Positions 51,841 to 60,989 of a stretch of 64,000 bases of DNA are shown here, in pieces. The notes under the pieces are model-generated. The model ran no database searches, was not told the origin of the DNA, and saw only the letters and a list, made by a program, of their open reading frames with translations. This DNA is from Stentor coeruleus. Lineage: Eukaryota; Ciliophora; Heterotrichea; Heterotrichida; Stentoridae. The stretch spans positions 62,001 through 126,000 of the forward strand of contig MPUH01000036.1 in NCBI GenBank assembly GCA_001970955.1, in the 5' to 3' direction. The position numbers were made by a program, and so were the translations under genes. Numbering within the stretch: the first letter of the stretch is position 1; each line of letters starts with the position of its first letter.

Positions 51841-52656
51841 ATGTTATTAGAAGCTGTCAGTGGTCTAATTCTTGCTGTAATTATTGGTTTTGTTATTTTT
51901 TGGGTATTAAAAGAACGTAAACAACCAGAAATTCCTATTCAACAAGCACAAGTAGGAAATCGTATGAGAATAGGAGGACAAGGTGAAGGTGAAGAAGAAA
52001 ATAAAGATGATATTAACGAACCCAAAGCCTTAGGACGAAAAGAAATTGCAAAACAAGCAAGAAAAGAAGAGAAAAAGAAACAAAGTGCCGCAAGAAAAGC
52101 AGCAATTGAAGACTTAAACAGAAGAGCTGAAGAAAAAGATGAGATTAGGAAGAAAAGAGAAGATGATCAAGAGAAAAAAGAACTAGAAGAGCAAGAAAGG
52201 CTTAAAAAAATCGAAGAAGAAAAGCTTAAAAAAGAAGAAGAAGAATATGCACAATGGAAAGGAAGTCTTGTAATTGAATCAGTTGGAGAAGAGGTTCAAG
52301 AAGAGAGTTTTACACTAGAAAAGTTCTTGGAATATATAAAACTAAGGAAAGTTGTCATGATTGAGGATTTAGCCAATGCATTTAATTTAGATGGGAAAAC
52401 TACTGTGAATAGGATAAATGAACTTGAAAACACAGGCCATCTAAGTGGTATTCTTGATGATAGAGGTAAATATATTTATATAACCCCAGATGAATTTCTG
52501 TCTTTTAAAAAATATATTCAAGCTCGAGGGAGAGTCTCACGCCTAGAACTCTGTGCAGAAGGAAATAGACTTATTAGGTTAAATCCTACAGCAGAAGATA
52601 AAGCTAAAATTGAAGCTGAAGAAAAACAAATCATTGAAAAAGAAGAAAAAAGCTAA
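51841..52656 (+). CDS. DDRGK1: DDRGK1 / UFBP1 homolog (UFMylation, ER membrane)
   Basis: 271 residues. An N-terminal membrane anchor (LILAVIIGFVIFWVL, about residues 9-23) is followed by a long charged coiled coil rich in Glu/Lys/Arg (about 60-135). A C-terminal winged-helix domain holds EKFLEYIKLRKVVMIEDLANAF and the family signature DDRGKYIYIT at about 205-214. Order and length match human DDRGK1 (about 314), which recruits the UFM1 ligase UFL1 to the ER during ribosome quality control and ER-phagy. The gene follows the arrestin-like gene after 102 nt on the same strand. Confidence 0.93.
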   Translation: MLLEAVSGLILAVIIGFVIFWVLKERKQPEIPIQQAQVGNRMRIGGQGEGEEENKDDINEPKALGRKEIAKQARKEEKKKQSAARKAAIEDLNRRAEEKDEIRKKREDDQEKKELEEQERLKKIEEEKLKKEEEEYAQWKGSLVIESVGEEVQEESFTLEKFLEYIKLRKVVMIEDLANAFNLDGKTTVNRINELENTGHLSGILDDRGKYIYITPDEFLSFKKYIQARGRVSRLELCAEGNRLIRLNPTAEDKAKIEAEEKQIIEKEEKS

Positions 52657-53073
52657 TAAAGTTTATAAAAGTTTATTCCTATAATTTATTTACTTAGTTA
52701 GTTAAAGTTTAGCACCAGCTTATTTACTTAAATTAGTCAGATAGGACTTGATTTTATTATACGATACACACCTTTTCATTTTATAAAAAATAATTTAATA
52801 CATGAATAATTCAAGGATTTTTTTATTTTTTTCCCCATACATTCTTTAAAAATGTCCACAAAATAATTGTACTGAGTAACTGCCAATATATTAACAAGTT
52901 CTGAAGCACAAAACAAAATTAAAGTTAATAGTAAAGATATACATTAAAAATTAAAAACTTAATAAACATCATCCCATAAAAATAAATAAATTCTCATAGT
53001 CTAATCAAAAAATACTTATATTTTAGCAGACTCTAAAACTTATACAAGCAAATTAATATAAATTTACTTAAAT
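52657..53073. other. Convergent intergenic region
   Basis: 3' regions of DDRGK1 and the MORN gene. AT-rich; I see nothing in it. Confidence 0.4.
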
Positions 53074-54102
53074 TCAATCATTAAGCCATTTTATGCGTTT
53101 ACCTTTAGCCCAAATCCCTTTACAAGTAATTTTTTTTTTATTACTTTCATATTCTAAACACCCTTCACCATGCTGTTTATCATTATCCCAGTTTCCAATA
53201 TAAACTCGTCCATCAGTCCAATAAAACTCCCCAAAACCTTGTTTCTTCATATCACGCATTTCCCCAATATATTTTCTCCCATCTTTCCAAGTACAAACCA
53301 CTTTACCTTCTAATTTTCCAGCAACCCAAGTTCCTTCAATCCATTTATCATTACAAGTTAACACACCTGAGCCATGAATTTGATTTTTTAGAAACTCTCC
53401 AACATAAAAATTCCCATTTGGCTCCCATAATTTCCCTATTCCATTTCTTTTACCATGTAGATAATTCCCATTATAAACCATTTTTCCAGCTAATTCTTCA
53501 GTAATTGTTCCTTCTGGTTTTCCATTGATGAATTCTCCTTTTATTATTGTCCCTGTATTAAGATAAAGAATACCATTACCATTTGGAATGTTGTTGTTAC
53601 AGTCACCGATATAATAATATTGACTTGGTTTTATTATTATTCCATTAAGACCTTTACCTTGGTTGATTATCCCTTCGAACTTTTCCCCGCTTGGGAAAAG
53701 GAATCTTCCTTTTCCATGTGGTTGTTGGGTATTATAATCCCATTCACCTTCATATAAACTTCCATTTGGCAAAATGTATGTTTTGTAGTTTTCTAGTATA
53801 AGTCTTTCTATTTCTTGTTCAATGCTGGATATTGCTGAAGATTGAGATTGCTTAATTGCTATTGGAGAAATTGGGAAGGGTAGTTTTATTAAGAATAGTT
53901 TACGTTCGTCTAAATATTTTCTGCATGCCTGCTTTAAAAAAGTAAACTCTGGGTCTGTATTTATTGATAATTCAAATATATGTATCGAATCAGCCTCTAT
54001 ATTTTGTTTTGAGTTGCTAATATTATGTGAAATATTTATAGTTCTGATACAAAATGTGTTTGAAATGTCTGAGTTCAATGAAGTATTACATATTGCACCC
54101 AT
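53074..54102 (-). CDS. MORN-repeat protein
   Basis: 342 residues. From about residue 110 to the end there are about nine MORN repeats. Examples are GSLYEGEWDYNTQQPHGKG, GNFYVGEFLKNQIHGSG, GRKYIGEMRDMKKQGFG and GRVYIGNWDNDKQHGEG. MORN repeats bind membranes or scaffold cytoskeletal proteins, and in ciliates often sit at the cortex, basal bodies or radial spokes. The N-terminus MGAICNTS has Gly 2 and Cys 5, so dual myristoylation and palmitoylation is possible and would place it at a membrane. This is the only complete gene in the window that ends in TGA. The next in-frame stop is two codons on. Confidence 0.9.
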   Translation of the reverse strand: MGAICNTSLNSDISNTFCIRTINISHNISNSKQNIEADSIHIFELSINTDPEFTFLKQACRKYLDERKLFLIKLPFPISPIAIKQSQSSAISSIEQEIERLILENYKTYILPNGSLYEGEWDYNTQQPHGKGRFLFPSGEKFEGIINQGKGLNGIIIKPSQYYYIGDCNNNIPNGNGILYLNTGTIIKGEFINGKPEGTITEELAGKMVYNGNYLHGKRNGIGKLWEPNGNFYVGEFLKNQIHGSGVLTCNDKWIEGTWVAGKLEGKVVCTWKDGRKYIGEMRDMKKQGFGEFYWTDGRVYIGNWDNDKQHGEGCLEYESNKKKITCKGIWAKGKRIKWLND

Positions 54103-54759
54103 TTAATTTAACTTTAGCTAATAAAATTTTGCATTTGCTCCAAAATAAAGAATAATAAGCTATACATAACTCAAATTATAAAATAAATGCAACAAGTTAA
54201 TCTAATCTTATAATTTTAATATCTTGATTAGTTTTGATCATCTTAAATTATAAATTTAAACTTCATGCTTAGCTACAATAATTCTAATATTTTTATATCG
54301 ATCAGTTCTATTTTAAGGCATCAACAAAAACTTTAGGAACTAAGGTATGATTAAATAATAAATTTATTATATATAAATCTATTTAGGTTAATCGAATTTA
54401 TTATATTTCATAATAGGCTAAAGTGATTTATAGCATATTAAAGTATTTTTTTTAATAATAGAATTATAATTATATTTGAGACTCCTTTATCGTTTAATGG
54501 GTAGATAGATGACCGTAAAACTTTGAATCTGAATACAAAAATAGTACAAGAAAATAATTGGCCCTTGTAGCCTCCAAGGAATTTTTCAAGCTTATGAGAA
54601 ATTAGAGAAAACATTAAAAAACTGCAATCTATAAAATATTTAGGCTTTTAAAATCTTCGGTAATTGGAAAATAGCTTTGAAAATTTAATTTTAATCTTTT
54701 ATATACTCTCATTGATTATAAACAGAATAATTAATCAAAACATCGATTTCAATCCTAAG
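54103..54759. other. Intergenic region
   Basis: 657 nt between the MORN gene and the kelch-like gene, both minus. A small hairpin, CCTTG-TAGCCTC-CAAGG, lies near 54565-54582 in a local GC-richer patch. No tRNA or ORF of note. Confidence 0.4.
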
Positions 54760-56467
54760 TTAACCTTTTATTAGATTATTTATTATCTCTAAAATATTAT
54801 CTTTAACTTTGTATCTTACTAAATAGCTTTCAGAAAAATTCCCAGTTAAAATATCGATTTTCCCTAAAATAAAAAATATATTTCCTTTAAATTTCCTTGG
54901 ATAACAAAAAATTTCATTTCTTGGTAGTTTGGTATTTTCAATCAATACCCTATTGTTTTGATTTTTAAACTCATACATTTTAGTAGTACAAAGAATATAA
55001 GCACAATCATAACCTTCAATTAAACTTTTTTTTCCTTCAGGAACACTATAGGATTCACTATGTGTATTTAATAAAGGATCAAAAGATAAGATATTTATTT
55101 TTAAAGATCCTGTAATTAAAATCATATTATTATATGCACAACTTGTAGGGAATACTATATTTTTAGTTAAAGATGGAAGCACAATCCAACTGTTTTTTGC
55201 AATGTCATATTTTATACAGTCATATTTCCATGATTCATCATACGCACACCCTCCAAATATATAGATAAAGTTANTAAAATCATATTATTATATGCACAAC
55301 TTGTAGGGAATACTATATTTTTAGTTAAAGATGGAAGCTTAAAGGNGATGGAAGCACAATCCAACTGTTTTTTGCAATGTCATATTTTATACAGTCATAT
55401 TTCCATGATTCATCATACGCACACCCTCCAAATATATAGATAAAGTTATTTAAATAGGTACAACTTCCACAATCTGATAAATTATAACCTTTTAGTTTTT
55501 GCTTAACTTGCCTAGTTTCTGGATCGATAAGATATGTATCTTCAGACATCAAATAAAATCTTTCAGGAATTGTTCCTAATTGTTGCAAATTTAAAGCATC
55601 TTCTCTATTAATACATTCATGAGCTCCTCCTATTAAAAAAACTAGTCCATCATGTGTTTGAGAAAAACCTGAAGCATAAGCGAAATTATTTTCCAAACCG
55701 TTTATTTCTAAATTATATCTTTGGAAAGTTTCTAAATCATATCTGAGTAAAATTCTAGTATGTGGTAATGGTAAATAAATAAATTTTTGCTCCTCAGTTA
55801 TTTCAGTAATTTCTTTATTACATTTGTTTAAGATATTTATAGAATCTTGACCAGAGACCTTTTTTTCATTGAATTTATTTATAGCTTTTAATCTTTCTTT
55901 ACTATCAAAAGCTATACGAAAGTTTATGATTTTGTTACTTATATCATTGGTACTATTTTCTATTCGTTCTTTTTCTTCATATAATTTGCATTTCGAGCAT
56001 ATTTTTGAAAACACTTTGTCAATGTTTTCTAAAGTAAATATCTTACTAAGATTTTCTATATTTAAAAGTCCATCTCTAACTAAAGTTTCAATTTTGTTAA
56101 GTGTGCCGAAGTTTTTGAGGAATTTAAGATTACGAGAAAATTTATAGATATTTTGGCATTCTTCTGACACCCCGTCCGCTTCTTGTATAAGCCTCTTTGA
56201 GATTTCTTCAATATTTTTTATGTAGCTTTGAGCTATTTTTGATACTTTTTCTTTGTATGCTGAGCATGACTTTATTTGATCTGTACAAAAATTTAGCAAC
56301 AATAGAAGTGGGATTTGGTTGATTTCAGTGTAGAGACTTTGAGAGCGATGATAATTTCTATCAAAATAATTAGCATGAGAGCATCCACTGCATAAAGGTA
56401 AATTGGGATTAGAGCATGAACAACATTCAACAGCTGTATTACCACAGTTGCATAAAACTTCATCCAT
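54760..56467 (-). CDS. B-box-like / kelch-repeat protein, frame disrupted by assembly duplication
   Basis: A Cys-rich N-terminus (CNCGNTAVECCSCSNPNLPLCSGC) resembling a B-box zinc finger is followed by a coiled coil (about 60-200) and kelch-type beta repeats (GLVFLIGGAHECINRE, LNNFIYIFGGCAYDES). Two duplicated stretches with N at 55274 and 55346 break the reading frame. Collapsing 55274-55448, which repeats earlier sequence, leaves one open frame of 511 codons with stop (510 residues). The protein then continues from YDIAKNSWIVLP into SLTKNIVFPTSCAYNNMILITGSLK without interruption. The gene is therefore probably intact in the organism. The overall layout is TRIM-like, without a RING. It is related in form to the gene at the right edge. 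Confidence 0.8.
55172..55448. repeat. Direct duplications around N at 55274 and 55346 (assembly artefact)
   Basis: 55347-55448 repeats 55172-55273 (102 nt). The short contig 55275-55338 repeats 55117-55180 (64 nt). The copies look identical, abut N bases, and lie in a coding region whose frame is restored when they are collapsed. This points to unmerged contig ends. Confidence 0.9.
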
Positions 56468-56870
56468 TTATAAAAAACTTATCTGTTTTTTTTGTTCAGA
56501 TTTTTCATTGTAAAACAATAATAAGATTATTAAAAAGTCTTTTTTATATAATGAAAGCATTAATATAAGTATTAAAGAATTTTTATCTTTATTTATTCAT
56601 AGATATAATTATCGCATATTGATATTCAAGAGTTGTAATTATTGATTTTAATTACACACTCTGAAATTTTCTTTCCTAAAAGTTATAAGAAAAACTAATT
56701 TCACATCTTCTACAATCATGAAAAGTTGCTCTACTTCTCCAAAACTACATCATTTTCTATATTTTATAGCATAATTATGACTTATTAAATAAGTCAAATT
56801 GATTCACTCTATAATTACATTCATTTTAGAAAAGCACAAAAAATAAGTCTTCAACTATTTGTATAATTAA
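56468..56870. other. Divergent intergenic region
   Basis: Promoter region of the kelch-like gene (minus) and the small coiled-coil gene (plus). AT-rich; no motif seen. Confidence 0.4.
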
Positions 56871-57392
56871 ATGCTTATAACTTTTTATTATGAATTTTAT
56901 AATATGAACTATGCAAATTATCCAAAAACTACTAGGGCGAATAAAAAGCCAAATAGTGAGCATATGTTATCATATTCAGCATTAACTCCAAGGTCAAACC
57001 CTACTTTTTATGGTAGTTTTGCCAGTTCAAGTGATACATCCGAAGCCTTGAAAATGCGAAAAGAAATCCTTCAACTACAAAAAAACTTAAAAGAAGCGAA
57101 TCAAGAGCTGGAAAAAATAAAGTTTAATCATGAAAATGAAGTTAATGGATTAAGAAGTGCTTTTGAAGCTTTAAAATGTGAGGTACAAGCCTTAAGGGAA
57201 GAAAAGGCGGAAAACTTGGTTTTACAAAGTTATGGAATTGATGACTATGGGATGCTAGGACATGAAGTAATTAGATTGAGGACTGAAGTGGATAGGCTGA
57301 CTTTTATGTATAACAAGGAAAAGAAGAAAAATTTATCTATTACTGTTGGAGATGAAGCTGAGGATAATGAAGAAGAACCTAATGCTGAATAA
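56871..57392 (+). CDS. Small coiled-coil protein, unknown function (173 residues)
   Basis: A Ser/Thr/Pro-rich N-terminal part (NYPKTTRANKKPNSE) is followed by a coiled coil at about 60-160 (ALKMRKEILQLQKNLKEANQELEKIKF, GHEVIRLRTEVDRLTFMYNKEK) and an acidic tail (EDNEEEPNAE). The first 11 codons are very AT-rich and hydrophobic (MLITFYYEFYN). The second ATG, at codon 12 (56904), may be the real start, as the following sequence looks like a normal polar N-terminus. The family is unknown. Confidence 0.65.
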   Translation: MLITFYYEFYNMNYANYPKTTRANKKPNSEHMLSYSALTPRSNPTFYGSFASSSDTSEALKMRKEILQLQKNLKEANQELEKIKFNHENEVNGLRSAFEALKCEVQALREEKAENLVLQSYGIDDYGMLGHEVIRLRTEVDRLTFMYNKEKKKNLSITVGDEAEDNEEEPNAE

Positions 57393-57868
57393 AATGTATA
57401 TGGATTTTAGAGTTTATTAGTATATGGAATATTTAAATTTTTTTATCATATTGGAAGCAGGTATTTTAATGATATTGAAAAAAAAATAATAGTTGGATAG
57501 GAGATATAGTGATAGGTAGAATAATAGATAATATTTTTGTGATAAAATATATTGGATGTTGAGTTTTAGTATAATAAGATGAGAGGGGAAAATAAAAAGC
57601 TAGTTTTTGAAATTTCAGGTTTAATGATAACTTGAAGATTTTAGCAAATAGTCAGTATTTTGATTTGATAAAGATTATGATTATTGTTGAGAGGATTGAT
57701 AAACTAATAATCAGCTTTATATACAATTTTCTTTTAAATTCATTGAAGATCCAATTAAATAATAAATATTTTTTATGTTGCTAATTATAAACCTTAAAGA
57801 AAAATCTGATAAATAAATGCAAGTCTGCATGCAAAAAAATTTTTTTCACTAAAATTACAAAATAATAA
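57393..57868. other. Intergenic region
   Basis: 476 nt upstream of the DUF229 gene, with G-rich plus-strand tracts near 57480-57600. No gene is supported. Confidence 0.4.
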
Positions 57869-60250
57869 ATGGTAAAAGTTGCTTTTGTCTCTTGTGTTTG
57901 CGCATTCTATGTTGTATACATATATGCAGTTTTCTGTACAAAAGGTAACTACAATCCAGGTCTCTCATTAAACGTACCTAATATATAGACAAAAATGACT
58001 ATAAACATTAAACCATCCTACAATTACACAGACTGTAGTCAAAATTTATGTCCATGGCAAAACTACTCAAACTCTTCCTCTTCCCCTGAAATATTTCAAG
58101 AAACCTCAAATCTTCAAATCCTCAATGAGCCCATTTTCTGTAAGCCTGAATCTTTTGGTTATACAGACTATGAATTCAACAGAGTTTATAAAAACCTAAC
58201 ATTCCCAACTTGTGCTGAATTTTCTGGAGTGCCAAATGAATTTATGCATATAAACATTGATAGTCGTGTTCTTTTTATGAATTGTTCTGGATATTATTAT
58301 CTTGGTGGCCCATCATATGAAGAAGCTCAAGGGAAATACAAATATCAAAGTACAGCAAAAAAATATACAGGCCCAGTGTTATTAAACAATTATGTAGAAT
58401 GGGCTTATGGGTCTTGTGTAGACCCAAAGATTATTCAAGGTGCTGCATATTCATTGAAAGAAAACCAAGAAGCTAGGAAAAGGACTAGAGATAAAATGCA
58501 GGAAATGCTTGAAAAAAATGGGACAAGGATGATTGTCAAACCAATGACAGTGATAAATTTGTTTATTGATTCAGTATCGAGGAGGACTTTTTATAGAAAA
58601 CTTCCAAAGACTCTGGAGTTGTTGCAGGAGATTAATGGAGGAAAATTTAGTGTTTATGATTTTAAACTCAGTAGTACTATTGATGATAATACTTTGCCTA
58701 ATATGTTCCCATTTTGGGCTGGGGAGAAGCTTGTGAATATGACTTATGAGGTTAAGGAAGAAAATTCGAAGAAGTATGTAGATCTTATTGAAGATAAGAG
58801 TATATGGCATTTTCTTAAAGAAAGAGGATGGATGACTATGTTTAGTACAGAGTTTTGTAATGATTATCTTGTTTATGGATTAGGGAAGAAACCTAATGTT
58901 GACCATCATATGGCAAGGTTCTGGTGTGGTGCAAAAACTCTTCTGAAATTCTCAGATTTGCAGATGACACAAAGATGCTTTGGTAGAAAAAGTTCTCAGC
59001 ATTATCTTTTTAATACAAGTCTTCAGTATGTTAATATGTACCAAGGTCTTAACAAATGGGCTTATATTAATTGCCTTACAGCTCATGAAGACTCAGGCAC
59101 ACATATCAACACTTTAGATATTGAACTAGTAGATTTCCTCAAACAGCTTATAAACACAAAAGATGACCTAGTAATTTTCCTTGCTGCCGACCATGGGATG
59201 AGATATGGCGAATGGTTCAAACTTGAAAATGGAAGTCAAGAACATCATTTGCCATCATTTTTCCTTATAGTTTCAAAAAGCATAGCATCTGAACTACCTT
59301 TAAGTGACGATATTTTAATCCATAATACAAAAAGACTAGTATCTAAGTTTGAATTTAGAAAAACCGTTGAGCATTTATCAATGTTACCTTATGATAAAAA
59401 TTACTTACAAGATAGCCCAAAACCCATTAAAGCAAATGAGCCTAAAAGTCTTTTACTTCATAAAATATCAGATGAAAAACACTGTGAAGATGATATGATT
59501 AATGCTGAATTTTGCCCTTGTCCAAGTTTTATTGATTTTGATTATAATCATAAAATTGTTAAAGATGTTGTTGCAGCTGGGATTTATCATATTAATACAG
59601 CAGTTTTTAATGAGAAACAAGGGTGGAAAGTGTGTAAAAAAATTACGGTTAAAGAAGTTTTGAAGGCAAGGCTGGGGATTCAGGATTATAAGGTTTTGGT
59701 TAAAGTGGATTTTTCTATAAATGAAGATAAAAATATAACTTTTGAAGTTGTTGGGCTGATTAATGGAGTTTATACTAGGTTTAGACCTCCAGAACAAGCA
59801 TATCCATTAGAAGTATATTATTATGGTGCTAAGAGGATTATGCAAATTAGAGGTATAACAACTTCATTTACTAATGATTTTTGCTCAAATTTAGCGATTT
59901 ATAAAGGAATTTCTCCTAATATATGCGTTTGTCAAGATCTGGATTATATTAAAGATCAGGATCCAGACTTAGATTTTTCAGCAATTTTTGATTTTGCCAT
60001 TAGCGAAAGTTTTGAATCATGTGAGAAAATCTGTAGGGATAAAGGGAAAATATGTGATGATCAGGCTATGGAAATTGCTAATTCGTGTGAAAAACTTAAA
60101 GAAATTATTGGATGTAATGAGTGTGTTGAAAATTTACTTGGGGAAAATGACTTTGGAGTTTATAATAATATTTGTTATGTTGATAGAGAAAAAAGAAAGC
60201 CTCGGTGTGAAAGTGCTGGAATAACATGGAAAGTTTGTGCGTGTAATTAG
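57869..60250 (+). CDS. DUF229 sulfatase-like ectoenzyme with Cys-rich C-terminus, two exons
   Basis: Exon 1 (57869-57973) and exon 2 (57989-60250) give 788 residues. Exon 1 supplies the N-terminal membrane anchor (VAFVSCVCAFYVVYIYAVF), which is missing if the gene is started at the ATG at 57995. The main domain matches the DUF229 family of the alkaline-phosphatase/sulfatase superfamily: VINLFIDSVSRRTFYRKLP, TLPNMFPFWAGE and the metal-binding VIFLAADHGMRYGEW (about 430). The expected nucleophile position is Ser in SVSR; there is no CxPxR site for formylglycine, so it is not a true sulfatase. The last about 75 residues form a Cys-rich unit (CEKICRDKGKIC, then GCNECVENLLG, then VCACN) like the small Cys-rich modules on protist glycosyltransferases. 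The substrate is unknown. Confidence 0.85.
57974..57988 (+). other. 15-nt intron in the DUF229 gene
   Basis: GTACCTAATATATAG, phase 0. Removing it joins LSLN to TKMTINIKPS and links the membrane anchor to the catalytic domain. Confidence 0.9.
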
Positions 60251-60989
60251 GCAGATTTATTATTTAGAAAATTATAAGATTGTTTACGGTTTGGTTAAAG
60301 GTTTTTGTATTATTTTGAGATGTAAAAAATTATGATATTTTATGTAATAAATAAAATAGTTTAAAATTATAACAAATCATAAAATTCCAGTTTATAATAC
60401 TGCAAAATAACTTAAAAAAACTATTTAAGATACACTAAAGGGTATGAAATAATATATCGATATAATACTTTTACTATTAATCCTCTCAATATAATTAGTT
60501 TTTCATGGTAAAAAGTTATAAACCTTGGTTGTCATTAAGATGAGAATCATTCTGATGAAGAAGAAATTAAACTTAAATATATCCTTTAAATAAAAACTAG
60601 GCTGTGTTCACATGCTTAAGAAGGTGATGGTGAAAATTCATAACATTATGTATTGAATCTCTAGTCCAACCTCCCATAAAATATAAAAAAAAATCATAAT
60701 TTTTCTTAGCTTGTACTTTATTTAGGAATACTTTTGTATGTTTCTTGTACAGAGATTATTGCTGAGGTATTTATCGTGCTGAAGAAAAAGTATCAGAAGT
60801 ACTTTTAAGCTGTATTTAGGTTTATGCTTATAGCTGAAATAAGTATGTTTTAAGGTTAATAGAATAGCAATTAATATAATTATAATTAGTTGAAAGGTTT
60901 GTGGGAAGTATTTTAATTAAGGTGATTGCATACTTAAATTTTTATCAAACTTTTAGATTATATTTTATAATCACCTATTACAATATAAT
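60251..60989. other. Intergenic region
   Basis: 739 nt upstream of the TMCO4-like gene. A GC-richer patch at about 60600-60680 (with AAGGTGATGGTGAAAATTC) does not match any RNA I recognise. Confidence 0.4.

Noticed and set aside
55275-55345. A true tandem duplication or separate small gene inside the kelch-like gene
   Set aside because: Copies are identical and bounded by N bases, and collapsing them restores the frame, so an assembly artefact is much more likely.
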